From Streptomyces antimycoticus (GTDB taxonomy: Bacteria > Actinomycetota > Actinomycetes > Streptomycetales > Streptomycetaceae), in NCBI RefSeq assembly GCF_005405925.1, contig NZ_BJHV01000001.1:6076001-6140000 (forward strand): 64,000 bases of DNA. The letters are read 5' to 3'. This document shows, one piece after another, positions 16,024-23,860 of this stretch. Within the stretch, counting starts at the first letter, position 1; each line of letters starts with the position of its first letter. The notes beneath the pieces were generated by a model that saw only the letters and a list, made by a program, of their open reading frames with translations, made no database searches and was not told the origin of the DNA. The position numbers and the translations under genes are program-made.

Positions 16024-17198
16024 TGCGCCGACTGCTGCCCACGACGGAGCGGGCCCGCCTCACCGCCCTCTACGGCGGGCTCCTGCTGCTGGCCGGAGGC
16101 GTCCTGGCCGGTGTCATCTACGTACTGGTCCAGGACGACCTGGACGCACGTCTCGGCAGGGCGATCACCCCCGTGCCGCGCGGGCCGCGGATCACCTCCG
16201 AAGACGACATCCCTCCCGGCTCCGTCCGGGGGGACGAGTACACCGTCCTCCCGGCGAACAAGGCGGGCGAGGCGGCCAGGACACGGACGGTGGCGGCCCT
16301 CACCGCCACCACCCTCAGCCGCCTGCTGACCGTCTCGGGCATCGCGCTCGGCGTCTTCGCGGTGCTCTCGCTCTTCCTGGCCTGGTGGATGGCGGGCCGG
16401 GTGCTGCGCCCGGTCGGTGTGATCACCGCCACCGCGCGCAAGCTCTCCGGGGAGAACCTCCACCAGCGCATCGGCCTCAAGGGGCCGCCCGGGGAACTCA
16501 AGGCGCTGGCCGACACCTTCGACCAGATGCTGGGTCGGCTGGAACAGCTGGTGACGGCCCAGCAGCGGTTCGCAGCGAACGCCGCGCACGAGCTGCGCAC
16601 ACCGCTGGCCGTCCAGCGGGCCGCCGCCGAGATCGGCCTGGCCGACGCCGACCCCGAACGCGTGGCGTGGATCCGGGCCGAGCTGATCAAGGCCGCGGAC
16701 AGCAGCGAGAGACTCATCGAGTCGCTTCTCCTGCTCGCCGCCACCGACCAGGGCATCCAGCGCCGCGAGGACGTCGAGATGGACGAGACGGTCGCGGTCG
16801 TCACCGCCGGATTCTCCGACGAGGCCCACGAAAAGGCGATCACTGTCACGACCACGGTGGAGCCGCTGACGGTTCCGGGCGACCCGGTCCTGCTCGCCCA
16901 TCTGGTCCGCAACCTCGTCGCCAACGCGGTGGCGTACAACCACCGGGGCGGCCGCATCCGCGTCCATCTCGCCGGCCGGGTGCTGCAGGTTTCCAACACC
17001 GGCCCGGAGATCCCCGCGGACACTGTCCACCGGCTCTTCGAACCCTTCCGCCGTCTGAACGAGCGCACGCACACCGCCGGGGAGGGCGCCGGACTCGGCC
17101 TGTCCATCGTCGCGTCCATCGCGCGGGCCCACGGCGCCGAGGCCACCGCGGACGCCAACCCGGGCGGCGGCCTCTCGGTCAGCGTCTGCTTTCCCTAA
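16020..17198 (+). CDS. Sensor histidine kinase
   Basis: A 392-residue membrane kinase. Transmembrane helix 1 at about 15-37, a short extracytoplasmic loop of about 60 residues, helix 2 at about 100-125, and a HAMP domain (MAGRVLRPVGVITATARKLS). The H-box is FAANAAHELRTPLAVQ, followed by N-box NLVANAVAYN and G-box GAGLGLSIV. The small loop fits sensing at or within the membrane, as in kinases linked to ABC pumps for envelope-active compounds. ATG 16020 overlaps the response regulator stop. Confidence 0.93.
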   Translation: MMRRLLPTTERARLTALYGGLLLLAGGVLAGVIYVLVQDDLDARLGRAITPVPRGPRITSEDDIPPGSVRGDEYTVLPANKAGEAARTRTVAALTATTLSRLLTVSGIALGVFAVLSLFLAWWMAGRVLRPVGVITATARKLSGENLHQRIGLKGPPGELKALADTFDQMLGRLEQLVTAQQRFAANAAHELRTPLAVQRAAAEIGLADADPERVAWIRAELIKAADSSERLIESLLLLAATDQGIQRREDVEMDETVAVVTAGFSDEAHEKAITVTTTVEPLTVPGDPVLLAHLVRNLVANAVAYNHRGGRIRVHLAGRVLQVSNTGPEIPADTVHRLFEPFRRLNERTHTAGEGAGLGLSIVASIARAHGAEATADANPGGGLSVSVCFP

Positions 17199-17273
17199 GG
17201 GGGTGTGGTCCCGACCGGCCTCGGCGCACGCGGTCACGCGGTCACGCGGTCACGCCGTCCCGCCGTCCGGCCC

Positions 17274-18131
17274 TCACGCCGTCCGGGCGTAATGCTCGGC
17301 GATCTCGTCGCTGGTCGTCACCCACACCCCGGGGTGGTTCACGACGTACTCCAGCGCCTGATCCACGTACCTGTGCCGGAACGGCTGGTTGATCACGAAC
17401 GGATGCAGCACCAGGGACATCACCCGGCCGCTGGTGGCCGCGTCGGCGTAGAGCTGGTCGAGCTGGTCCTTGACGATCCGGACGAAGTCCGGCCCGCTGA
17501 GGCTCTTGCCCACGAACATCTGGACGTCGTTGACCTCGATCGAATACGGCACGCTCAGCATGCCCGGCACGTTCAGCCGGTACGGCTGGTCGTCGTTGGC
17601 CCAGTCCAGCACGTACCCCAGCCCCAGCTCGGCCAGGAGCTCCGGGGTCCGGAAGGTCTCCGTCAGCGCCGGCCCCAGCCAGCCGCGCGGCCTGCTGCCG
17701 GTGGCCTTCTCGATGGTGTCGATCACCTCCGTGAGGTAGGCGCGCTCCTCCTCGGGGGACATGTCCGCCTGGAGGATCGAGTTGTTCTTGCCGTGCGCCG
17801 CCCACACCCAGTTCCGCTCCCGGCCGGCCCGGACGATCTGGGGGTAGCGCTCGGTGACATCGGAGTTGAGCATCACGCTCGCCCGCACCTGGTGCCGGTC
17901 CAGGCTCTCGATCAGCCGCCAGATGCCCACCCGGGGGCCGTAGTCCCGCCACCCGTAGTTCAGCGGGTCGGGTGCCAGCGCCCTGGTGTCGGCGAAGATA
18001 CTCGTCGAGGGGCGGTCGACCTGGTAGTGCTCGACGTTCAGCCCGACGTAGAAGGCCACGCGGGCGCCGTCCGGCCAGTGGATCGGTGCGCGCTCGACAA
18101 TGGGGCTGTAGTCGAAGAGCTGGTTGTCCAT
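17274..18131 (-). CDS. Polysaccharide deacetylase family protein, PuuE-like
   Basis: A 285-residue cytoplasmic protein of the deacetylase/allantoinase superfamily. Family-typical segments are seen: IHWPDGARVAFYVGLNVEH, WRDYGPRVGIWRL, LNSDVTERYP, a GWLGPALTET segment and MSLVLHPFVINQPFR near the end. The classic TFDDG motif of secreted NodB enzymes is absent and there is no signal peptide, so a carbohydrate substrate is less likely than a small amide. The ATG at 18131 follows GAGGTGAG. It is convergent with the histidine kinase gene. Short GTCACGC repeats lie between them at about 17230-17280. Confidence 0.82.
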   Translation of the reverse strand: MDNQLFDYSPIVERAPIHWPDGARVAFYVGLNVEHYQVDRPSTSIFADTRALAPDPLNYGWRDYGPRVGIWRLIESLDRHQVRASVMLNSDVTERYPQIVRAGRERNWVWAAHGKNNSILQADMSPEEERAYLTEVIDTIEKATGSRPRGWLGPALTETFRTPELLAELGLGYVLDWANDDQPYRLNVPGMLSVPYSIEVNDVQMFVGKSLSGPDFVRIVKDQLDQLYADAATSGRVMSLVLHPFVINQPFRHRYVDQALEYVVNHPGVWVTTSDEIAEHYARTA

Positions 18132-18340
18132 CAGAGCTCACCTCAGGTGTGCGGTGCGGCGGTTCGGTTCGCTTGGTGGGCATCGTGAAACCCTCACATC
18201 AATGAGAAGGTCAAGCGGGCGCTTCGCATGAGGAGTGACCATGCGAGCTGAAAGACTGCGTCGGCGTAACCCGCTGTGCTGTGAGTGCCACGTGTGACGT
18301 GTGTGCCAGCAGTGCCATGAGTGCCATGAGGAAGGACGTC

Positions 18341-19051
18341 ATGACGCCGCCCATCGAGCTTCCGTCACCGCCGCCCGGCCCGGACGAGCGGCCGTGGAAG
18401 GACCGCGCCGGATTGCTCGAGGAGCGGGCGCGGGTGATGGGAGCGCTGGCGCGGTGGTACCTGGCGCCGCATCGGGCGCTGCTGCTGTGGCTGTCCACGC
18501 TCGTCTTCGCGCTGGGGTGGAGCCTCGCGGTCTCGGGGTTCCAGTTCCTGGTGAAGGGCGAGATCATCGAGCATGTGCTGGGCGTGATCTTCCTGGGTCT
18601 CGCCCTGGGCGCCACGGTCCCCTCCAGCCTCGGAGTGGCCTCCGGCATCCGGCGCGACGTCTTCGTGGGCGCGTGCCTGCGCGACTGGGCGGAGCTGGAG
18701 CGTGACCCCCAGACGCTGCCGCACTGGCGCGTCTCCGGCGGAGCGCTCCTGTGGCTGGGCCCGTCCATCGTGCTGACCTGCCTCGGGCTGGCGCTGGGCG
18801 GGTTCGCCGTCTTCGCGGACATCGGTACGGAGAGCTTCGGCACCGTCGCCGGTATCGGTATCGTCTTCGCGGTCGCCGGGGCGCTCGGCATGGCCAAGGC
18901 GATCGACTACTACCGCCTGGTCAGCCGCGAACTCCGCCCCGACACCGGCGTTCCGGATGGCTACGGCCGGGATGCCTGCGCTCCGGACGCGCCCGGTCCC
19001 GGCTCCCCCTGCGACGACGGCTTCTGCGACGACGGCTTCTGCAGTGACTGA
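18341..19051 (+). CDS. Membrane protein of unknown function
   Basis: A 236-residue protein. I chose ATG 18341 because AGGAAGG precedes it closely; upstream in-frame starts (18281 GTG, 18317, 18326) fall in short GTGCCATGA-like repeats. Four hydrophobic segments occur in two hairpins (ALLLWLSTLVFALGWSLAVS; VLGVIFLGLALGATVPSSLG; LLWLGPSIVLTCLGLALGG; VAGIGIVFAVAGALGMAKAI). The C-terminus ends in a short duplicated CDDGF motif. The last 91 bp overlap the 3' end of the gene on the other strand. No family recognised. Confidence 0.68.
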   Translation: MTPPIELPSPPPGPDERPWKDRAGLLEERARVMGALARWYLAPHRALLLWLSTLVFALGWSLAVSGFQFLVKGEIIEHVLGVIFLGLALGATVPSSLGVASGIRRDVFVGACLRDWAELERDPQTLPHWRVSGGALLWLGPSIVLTCLGLALGGFAVFADIGTESFGTVAGIGIVFAVAGALGMAKAIDYYRLVSRELRPDTGVPDGYGRDACAPDAPGPGSPCDDGFCDDGFCSD

Positions 19052-19341
19052 AAGCGGTGCCGCAGCTCCTCGTACCGCTCGTTCGGGCTCTCCCCGCGCT
19101 GCTTGACCGCCTCCTCGATGCGGGTCAGCAGCTGCCTGATCCGCACGGCGTCCATATAGGCGTCGCGCTCCAGCTTCTTGTACGCGGCGGCGGCGGGCCC
19201 CTTGTGGTCGTCCGGGTCGACCGACTGCTTCAGGTGGCCGAGACGCTCGATCTGTTCCTCGAGGTAACTGAGCATTCCCTCAAGGTCTTTGATGAGATCC
19301 GACAGATCCTGGTCCGATACGGACAGTTTGTCATTACTCAT
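18961..19341 (-). CDS. Small helical protein, WXG100-like
   Basis: A 126-residue protein, ATG 19341, with GGTGGA upstream. It is predicted mostly helical (SVSDQDLSDLIKDLEGMLSY, then LGHLKQSVDPDDHKGPAAAAYKKLERD, then IRQLLTRIEEAVKQRG). The helix - Gly-containing turn - helix layout and the length recall WXG100/ESAT-6-like proteins, but the Trp-x-Gly itself is missing, so the assignment is weak. The C-terminal PSSQKPSSQGEPG tail is encoded within the 3' overlap with the membrane protein gene on the + strand. Confidence 0.65.
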   Translation of the reverse strand: MSNDKLSVSDQDLSDLIKDLEGMLSYLEEQIERLGHLKQSVDPDDHKGPAAAAYKKLERDAYMDAVRIRQLLTRIEEAVKQRGESPNERYEELRHRFQSLQKPSSQKPSSQGEPGPGASGAQASRP

Positions 19342-19441
19342 GTTCCACCGTCTCTGCCATCCTCCCATCGGCCCAGTCGCGGGATGATCGTGCCATGACC
19401 GGGGCCGGTGTGGAGAGCCGCCCGGAGTTTCTTACCGGAGG

Positions 19442-20278
19442 TCAGTCCGGCAGGACCGTGTCCGGGGGCAATTCGATGCAAAAGTCGGTGGCGAGAACGG
19501 CCAGCACCTCGTCGCTGTCGGCGAGTTGGCGCTCCTTACGGGTGCCGTCGGAGCCGGTCTCGACGAGCGTCCGCCCGGACAGGGAGAGATGGCGGTCCAG
19601 GGTGGCGCGCTGGACGTAGAGGCTGTGCTGGAAGGGCGAGCGCGGGCTGGTGGCGACGTACCAGTTGATCACCACGTAGTCGGACGGATGGCAGGGCTCC
19701 CGGGTGAAGGCGTACTGGTCCTGCCAGGAGCCGTCGAGGAATGCCTGGAACACCCACAGGTCCTCCAGCCCGCCAGGGTGCGGCTCGCGGATGTAGCGAT
19801 GGCGCCGGGTGCCGTCGTGGAACTCGGTGCCGGCCACGAGCGGCACGGCTTCCAGGAGGCTGCCGATGCTGCCGAAGCCCACGTCGGCCACGTAACGCCG
19901 CTCCTCGCCCGGGATCTCGACCAGCAGCAGCATGTGGGTGCGCGGACGCACCGCCCCGGGGGCCGCTCCGACCCGGACGCGGCCGGAGAGGCCGGTGACG
20001 CCGAAGCCGAGGGCGGTGAGGGCGGCGGTCAGCAGCATGTTGTGCTCGTAGCAGTAACCGCCGCGCCGACTGCGGACCAGCTTGGCCTCGAGGTCGGGGA
20101 GGGCGAGGGAGGGGGCCGAGCCGAGGAGGGGCTCGAGGTTCTCGAACGGGATGGACATCAGGTGCGCCCGGTGCACCGCCCGCAGCGTCTCCACGGTGGG
20201 CGCGGGGCGCCGGTCGCCCGTCCAGCCGATACGGGCCAGATAGGCGTCAAGATCGAGGTTGGTGCGGGCCGGTTCCAT
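19442..20278 (-). CDS. Arylamine N-acetyltransferase
   Basis: A 278-residue NAT enzyme transferring acetyl (or another acyl) from CoA to arylamines, arylhydrazines or aryl-hydroxylamines in the cytoplasm. The catalytic triad is complete: Cys76 in RGGYCYEHN, His115 in RTHMLLLV and Asp132 in VADVGFG. The N-terminal IPFENL motif is also diagnostic. ATG 20278 is used because the protein then starts as homologues do. Some actinobacterial NATs release polyketides as amides, but no such cluster is visible here, so a xenobiotic or housekeeping role is more likely. Confidence 0.94.
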   Translation of the reverse strand: MEPARTNLDLDAYLARIGWTGDRRPAPTVETLRAVHRAHLMSIPFENLEPLLGSAPSLALPDLEAKLVRSRRGGYCYEHNMLLTAALTALGFGVTGLSGRVRVGAAPGAVRPRTHMLLLVEIPGEERRYVADVGFGSIGSLLEAVPLVAGTEFHDGTRRHRYIREPHPGGLEDLWVFQAFLDGSWQDQYAFTREPCHPSDYVVINWYVATSPRSPFQHSLYVQRATLDRHLSLSGRTLVETGSDGTRKERQLADSDEVLAVLATDFCIELPPDTVLPD

Positions 20279-20360
20279 ACTGCCGACCGTAACGCCGCAG
20301 CCCCGGCACCGGCCTCCGCTCATGGTGGGGACCGCATCTGGTCCCCTGGACGTAGGTCCT

Positions 20361-20573
20361 TTACGCCTCCGGCGCCGCCGCGAGGTGATCGAGCTCGCCC
20401 GCCTTGATGGACCGGAGCAGGGCTCCCAGCTTCACGGGGGTCGTGGCGAGGATGGTGCGGGGGTCGTCGCTCTCGCGGAGGGCGACGGTGGTGCCTATGA
20501 GGGCGAGTTCTATGCAGGAGTTTCCGTCCCCCGCGCCGGAGTAGGAAGACTTGCGCCAGTTGGCCTCGGACAT
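20361..20573 (-). CDS. DUF397 small protein
   Basis: A 70-residue DUF397 protein with the signature WRKSSYSGAGDGNSCIELA, followed by VALRESDDP. These proteins are encoded next to XRE-DUF5753 regulators in Streptomyces and are thought to modulate them. Start ATG 20573 is followed directly by the SEANWRKSSYS start typical of the family. It lies 10 bp after the regulator gene and is probably co-transcribed with it. Confidence 0.9.
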   Translation of the reverse strand: MSEANWRKSSYSGAGDGNSCIELALIGTTVALRESDDPRTILATTPVKLGALLRSIKAGELDHLAAAPEA

Positions 20574-20583
20574 TCTTTCGCCC

Positions 20584-21435
20584 TCACATCTGTTGAACGG
20601 TCTCGCGGATGAAGTCACGTGACTCCTTCTCTGACAACGCCAGCTCTTCGGCCCGGTCCATGACCGCCCGGTAGTTCAGAAGCTGGGACTCTCCGTCGAG
20701 GAACGCCGCGTCCTGCGCGACGTCGAGTTGAACGGTATCCAACTGCGGCACGGGGCCTGTGGCGTAGGTGACGGAGATGCCAGCGACGTGGAATCCTCCG
20801 GCCACGATCGGGACGACCCGAACGGAGACGTTCGGCCGGTCCGAGGACTCCAGCAGGCTGTCGAGCTGCGCGCGCATCACGCGCTGATCGCCGAACCGCA
20901 CGCGGAGCGCGGTCTCGTGGATGATGAATGTGCAGGGCGGTGGGTCGTCCAGGTCCAGGATGTCCCGGCGCTTCATGCGGTGGGAGAGTCTTCGGCGGAG
21001 CTCCGTGGGAGACCAGCCGGGGACGGCAGTGCTCAGTACCGACCGGGCGTAGTCCTCGGTCTGCAGAAGCCCAGGGATGTGCATCAGCTCCACGACGCGC
21101 AGGCTCGTGGCGAAGTACTCCAGTTCCGCCAGATCGAGACCGGCGGCGCCGAGCGTCCCCCGGTACTCCTCCCACCAGCCACGCTTGCGCTCGGTCGCCA
21201 TCGCGACCAGCGCGTCGACGTATGCCTTGTCCGGGCAGGCGTAGTTGGCGGCGAGTGTGCGTACGCGCTCTTCGCTGACGCCGAACCGGGCCAGCTCCAT
21301 GTTGGTGACATGCGAGCGGTTGGTGCCCAGCCGGTCGGCCGCTTCCTGGATGGTGAGACCCGCGTGCTCGCGCATCCTCCGAAGCTCCGTGCCAAGTCGG
21401 CGTTGACGTGCCGTGATGGTGGTCCTCGAAGCCAT
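20584..21435 (-). CDS. XRE-family regulator with DUF5753 (WhiJ-like)
   Basis: A 283-residue regulator. Residues about 12-68 form the helix-turn-helix (LGTELRRMREHAGLTIQEAA, then RLGTNRSHVTNMELAR), and the remainder is the DUF5753 domain (ERKRGWWEEYRG, ALRVRFGDQRVMRAQL, VLTYA-like VTYATGP). Many such regulators act with a partner DUF397 protein, as at the whiJ/abaA-type loci affecting development and antibiotic production. It is followed by a DUF397 gene and is divergent from an ATP-binding protein gene, the classic trio. The target is probably its own divergent promoter. Confidence 0.9.
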   Translation of the reverse strand: MASRTTITARQRRLGTELRRMREHAGLTIQEAADRLGTNRSHVTNMELARFGVSEERVRTLAANYACPDKAYVDALVAMATERKRGWWEEYRGTLGAAGLDLAELEYFATSLRVVELMHIPGLLQTEDYARSVLSTAVPGWSPTELRRRLSHRMKRRDILDLDDPPPCTFIIHETALRVRFGDQRVMRAQLDSLLESSDRPNVSVRVVPIVAGGFHVAGISVTYATGPVPQLDTVQLDVAQDAAFLDGESQLLNYRAVMDRAEELALSEKESRDFIRETVQQM

Positions 21436-21497
21436 GCCTGCCTTCCTCGTGGGTCGTCACCCAGTGTGGCGCGTGGCCACGAATGGGTCTATCTACT

Positions 21498-21528
21498 CAC
21501 TAATTTCGGCGATCTGGTGGCACTAGTT
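21498..21528. promoter_or_regulatory. Direct repeat in the divergent promoter of the XRE/HATPase pair
   Basis: CACTAATT (21498-21505) and CACTAGTT (21521-21528) lie 23 bp apart, about two helical turns, in the AT-richer part of the gap between the divergent genes. This fits binding of an XRE dimer on one DNA face. No experimental consensus is known to me for this protein. Confidence 0.35.
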
Positions 21529-21624
21529 AGGCGACGACCTCTACCGTAGGTGCCGTTGCCGCTACTGCGCGTTGATCGCCGTAACGGTACGCGCGCTGTC
21601 GGCCCCCTCACAGGGAGTTGCCCC

Positions 21625-22116
21625 ATGGATTCCGATCACGAGTCCGACGACCGTCCCCCACACCGCCCGCCCGTTCCCTCCAGGGACCCGTACGTCTACA
21701 CCCTCCAGAGCAGCCGCCATGCGACGTCTCCCAAGGTCTGCCGGGACTTCGTGGCCTGCGTCCTGAACTCCGTGGGGCAGGAGGAACTGGTCGACACGGC
21801 GACGCTGTGCACCTCGGAGCTGGCCACCAACGCGTTTCTGCACGCCGAGGGCGACTCCCTGATGCTGCGCGTGGTGATCGAGCCGCCCCGCTTTCGCGTC
21901 CTGGTCTACGACGCCTCCGTCGAACTCCCCACCGCCGCACGCCTTCCCGAGGGCGATCGACTCCACGGCCGCGGCCTCGGACTGGTGGCGGCCCTGGCCG
22001 ACGCGTGGGGGACGGCGGAGGGGGACGCGGTCGGCACGTATGCGAAGGGGGTCTGGTTCGAGCTCGCGGGCAAGGAGGAGAAGGCCGAGGATCAGCCTCG
22101 GCCTTTCACGGGGTGA
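21625..22116 (+). CDS. ATP-binding protein, anti-sigma-factor-like HATPase
   Basis: A 163-residue GHKL-type ATPase of the SpoIIAB/RsbW-like class. The N-box is SELATNAFLHA and the G-box is GRGLGLVAALADAWG. It starts at ATG 21625 after GGGAG and runs divergently from the XRE-DUF5753 gene, completing the regulator/DUF397/HATPase trio. Such proteins could bind sigma or anti-anti-sigma factors; no partner is encoded nearby. Confidence 0.88.
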   Translation: MDSDHESDDRPPHRPPVPSRDPYVYTLQSSRHATSPKVCRDFVACVLNSVGQEELVDTATLCTSELATNAFLHAEGDSLMLRVVIEPPRFRVLVYDASVELPTAARLPEGDRLHGRGLGLVAALADAWGTAEGDAVGTYAKGVWFELAGKEEKAEDQPRPFTG

Positions 22117-22125
22117 CGGCTTGCC

Positions 22126-23541
22126 TCACCGCTTCGCTTTGGCATCCATGAAAGTCAGCGGAAATGTCTCGCCGGACTCCGCGTAACGGTGGAACCGGCT
22201 CGCCCAGGACGGCTCCTGAAGGGCCCGGACCTGGGCGCGCGGCAGGGCCATATGCACATCGCGGGCGCCGTTCTGATCGGCCGGGGTCGGCGCTATGTGC
22301 ACGGTCCAGGGAATGGGGATCGAGGTGAAGTCGTACCAGAACGGGGTGCCCTGCCCGAAGTCGATGCGGTAGAAGGGGAGCTTCGACCAGTTGTTGATCG
22401 CGATGGTGCTGTCGAACGCGTCCAGACCCATGGTGTTCATGACGCGCTTGAAGCGTCCCGCATCGCGTTCGGCACAGAGGAACGCCGTTTCCTCGCGGAT
22501 TCGTTCCTCCGTGTTCTCGGCATGGCCCGCGCGGACCGCCGCGGCGACCTCGCCGAGAGGGCGGGCGCGCAGTTCGGCCGCGGTCATTCCGGGCCGGGTA
22601 TTGGTGACGGCGTTGCCCCAGTAGTCATCCGGTATGGCGTCGCCGGCGAAGGAACGGAAGTCGGCGATGAGGCCGAGCCTTTCCTCGCTCGCGTCGGGGC
22701 GGTCACGCAATTCGCCGAGCACTTTCCACAGATGGGCGGTCAGCGCGTCATTGGTCGACACCCACCGCTCCGTGCCCGCGAGGTCGGCCATCGCGGTGTC
22801 CTTCATGGTGGCGAGTTCGGCGGCCGTGAAACGGGTGGTCACCGTCGTCACGTTGCCGAGGCTGCCCATCAGGGCGCGGCCGATGAAGGCGGACTTCTGG
22901 CCCCGCCCGATGATCGTGAGATGAGCACCGCCCATACGGGTGTCACCCGTGGCCGAGGCGCCGAGCGCGTCGATGACGCCGCGGTCGTGGCTGAGCTTGG
23001 GGTATCCGAGGCCCCGGTGCTCGCGCACCCAGCTCTCCAGGAAGCTCATATAGCTGGACCCGTCGGCCACGGCGTGATTCATCGTGAGGCCCAGGATGGA
23101 GCCCCCGCCCTTCATATGGGTGAGCTTCACCGTGAAAAGCGGCGTATCACGGTCAACCACCCAGAAGGGCATGGCGTGACTGAGATGGCGCTCCAGTCCC
23201 TTTTTCGCCGTATGGCGAGGCCCGTAGTCCGGCATGGGCTCGGATGCGTGTGCCTCGACGAAGCGCACACCGCCATCGTCGCAGAGCACACTGAGGCCGC
23301 CGTCGGGATCCCTCTTCATGCGGCCGGAAAGGATCGGGAAGGTGCGCAATGTCCTGGCGAGGGAGGCGCGAAGCGCCTCGCCGTCGAGCGTCTCCCGGTA
23401 GAAAAAGGCACGCGGGGTATAGACCGGGCCGATGAGCATGTCGTAGACGCTGAGCCGTATGCGGTCACCGCTCGCCTCCCCGGCACGCACGGTGAACGTT
23501 CGCTTGGCGCCGCTCTCGGTGGCGGATGCCGTCATACTCAC
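22126..23541 (-). CDS. BAHD-like acyltransferase
   Basis: A 471-residue protein resembling the plant/fungal BAHD family. It carries the catalytic HxxxD as NHAVADGSS (His about 156) and a structural DFGQG motif (about 394), matching the BAHD DFGWG in sequence and position. N-terminal strand LSVYDMLIGPVYTPRAFFY and the SGRM segment (TFPILSGRMKRD) also fit. BAHD enzymes move acyl groups from CoA to alcohols or amines in specialised metabolism. It stands alone, convergent with the HATPase gene and 9 bp from it. GTG 23541 or ATG 23535 could be the start. Confidence 0.84.
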   Translation of the reverse strand: MSMTASATESGAKRTFTVRAGEASGDRIRLSVYDMLIGPVYTPRAFFYRETLDGEALRASLARTLRTFPILSGRMKRDPDGGLSVLCDDGGVRFVEAHASEPMPDYGPRHTAKKGLERHLSHAMPFWVVDRDTPLFTVKLTHMKGGGSILGLTMNHAVADGSSYMSFLESWVREHRGLGYPKLSHDRGVIDALGASATGDTRMGGAHLTIIGRGQKSAFIGRALMGSLGNVTTVTTRFTAAELATMKDTAMADLAGTERWVSTNDALTAHLWKVLGELRDRPDASEERLGLIADFRSFAGDAIPDDYWGNAVTNTRPGMTAAELRARPLGEVAAAVRAGHAENTEERIREETAFLCAERDAGRFKRVMNTMGLDAFDSTIAINNWSKLPFYRIDFGQGTPFWYDFTSIPIPWTVHIAPTPADQNGARDVHMALPRAQVRALQEPSWASRFHRYAESGETFPLTFMDAKAKR

Positions 23542-23694
23542 ACGCTCTTTCGTCGGGACCGAACACGCTGTCGCGTCGACGCGTTGACCCTAACTCCCCG
23601 GTCCCGAACGGCCTCATGAAGTGGAACCGGGTTTAGGGAAATTCCGCACCTTCCGTTCGGCCTCGATCTTTCTCGGCGGGCCGTGGCCGTGTTA

Positions 23695-23857
23695 GGCCCT
23701 GCCGTCAAAGGGGGCGCCCTGCTCCCGACGCCTGGCACGGCCGCTCGCCGCGTTGTCGCATCACCCGAGTACGCCCAGTACGAGGGCGACGCTCCGCCTT
23801 GCGATCGACCGCACCAGCCGCCGCTCGCGGCCGGGCGCCCCCTTTGACGACAGACCC
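23695..23857. mobile_element. MITE of about 163 bp flanked by TA
   Basis: Inverted arms at 23693-23719 and 23833-23859 match at 24 of 27 positions; the inner 17 bp (GGGCGCCCCCTTTGACG on the right) are perfect. A TA dinucleotide at each end (23693-23694 and 23858-23859) fits a TA target duplication, as made by IS630-type or some IS5-type transposases. The interior has no coding capacity. An insertion sequence has entered at its right end. The spacer 23542-23692 before it holds nothing recognisable. Confidence 0.75.
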
Positions 23858-23860
23858 TAG

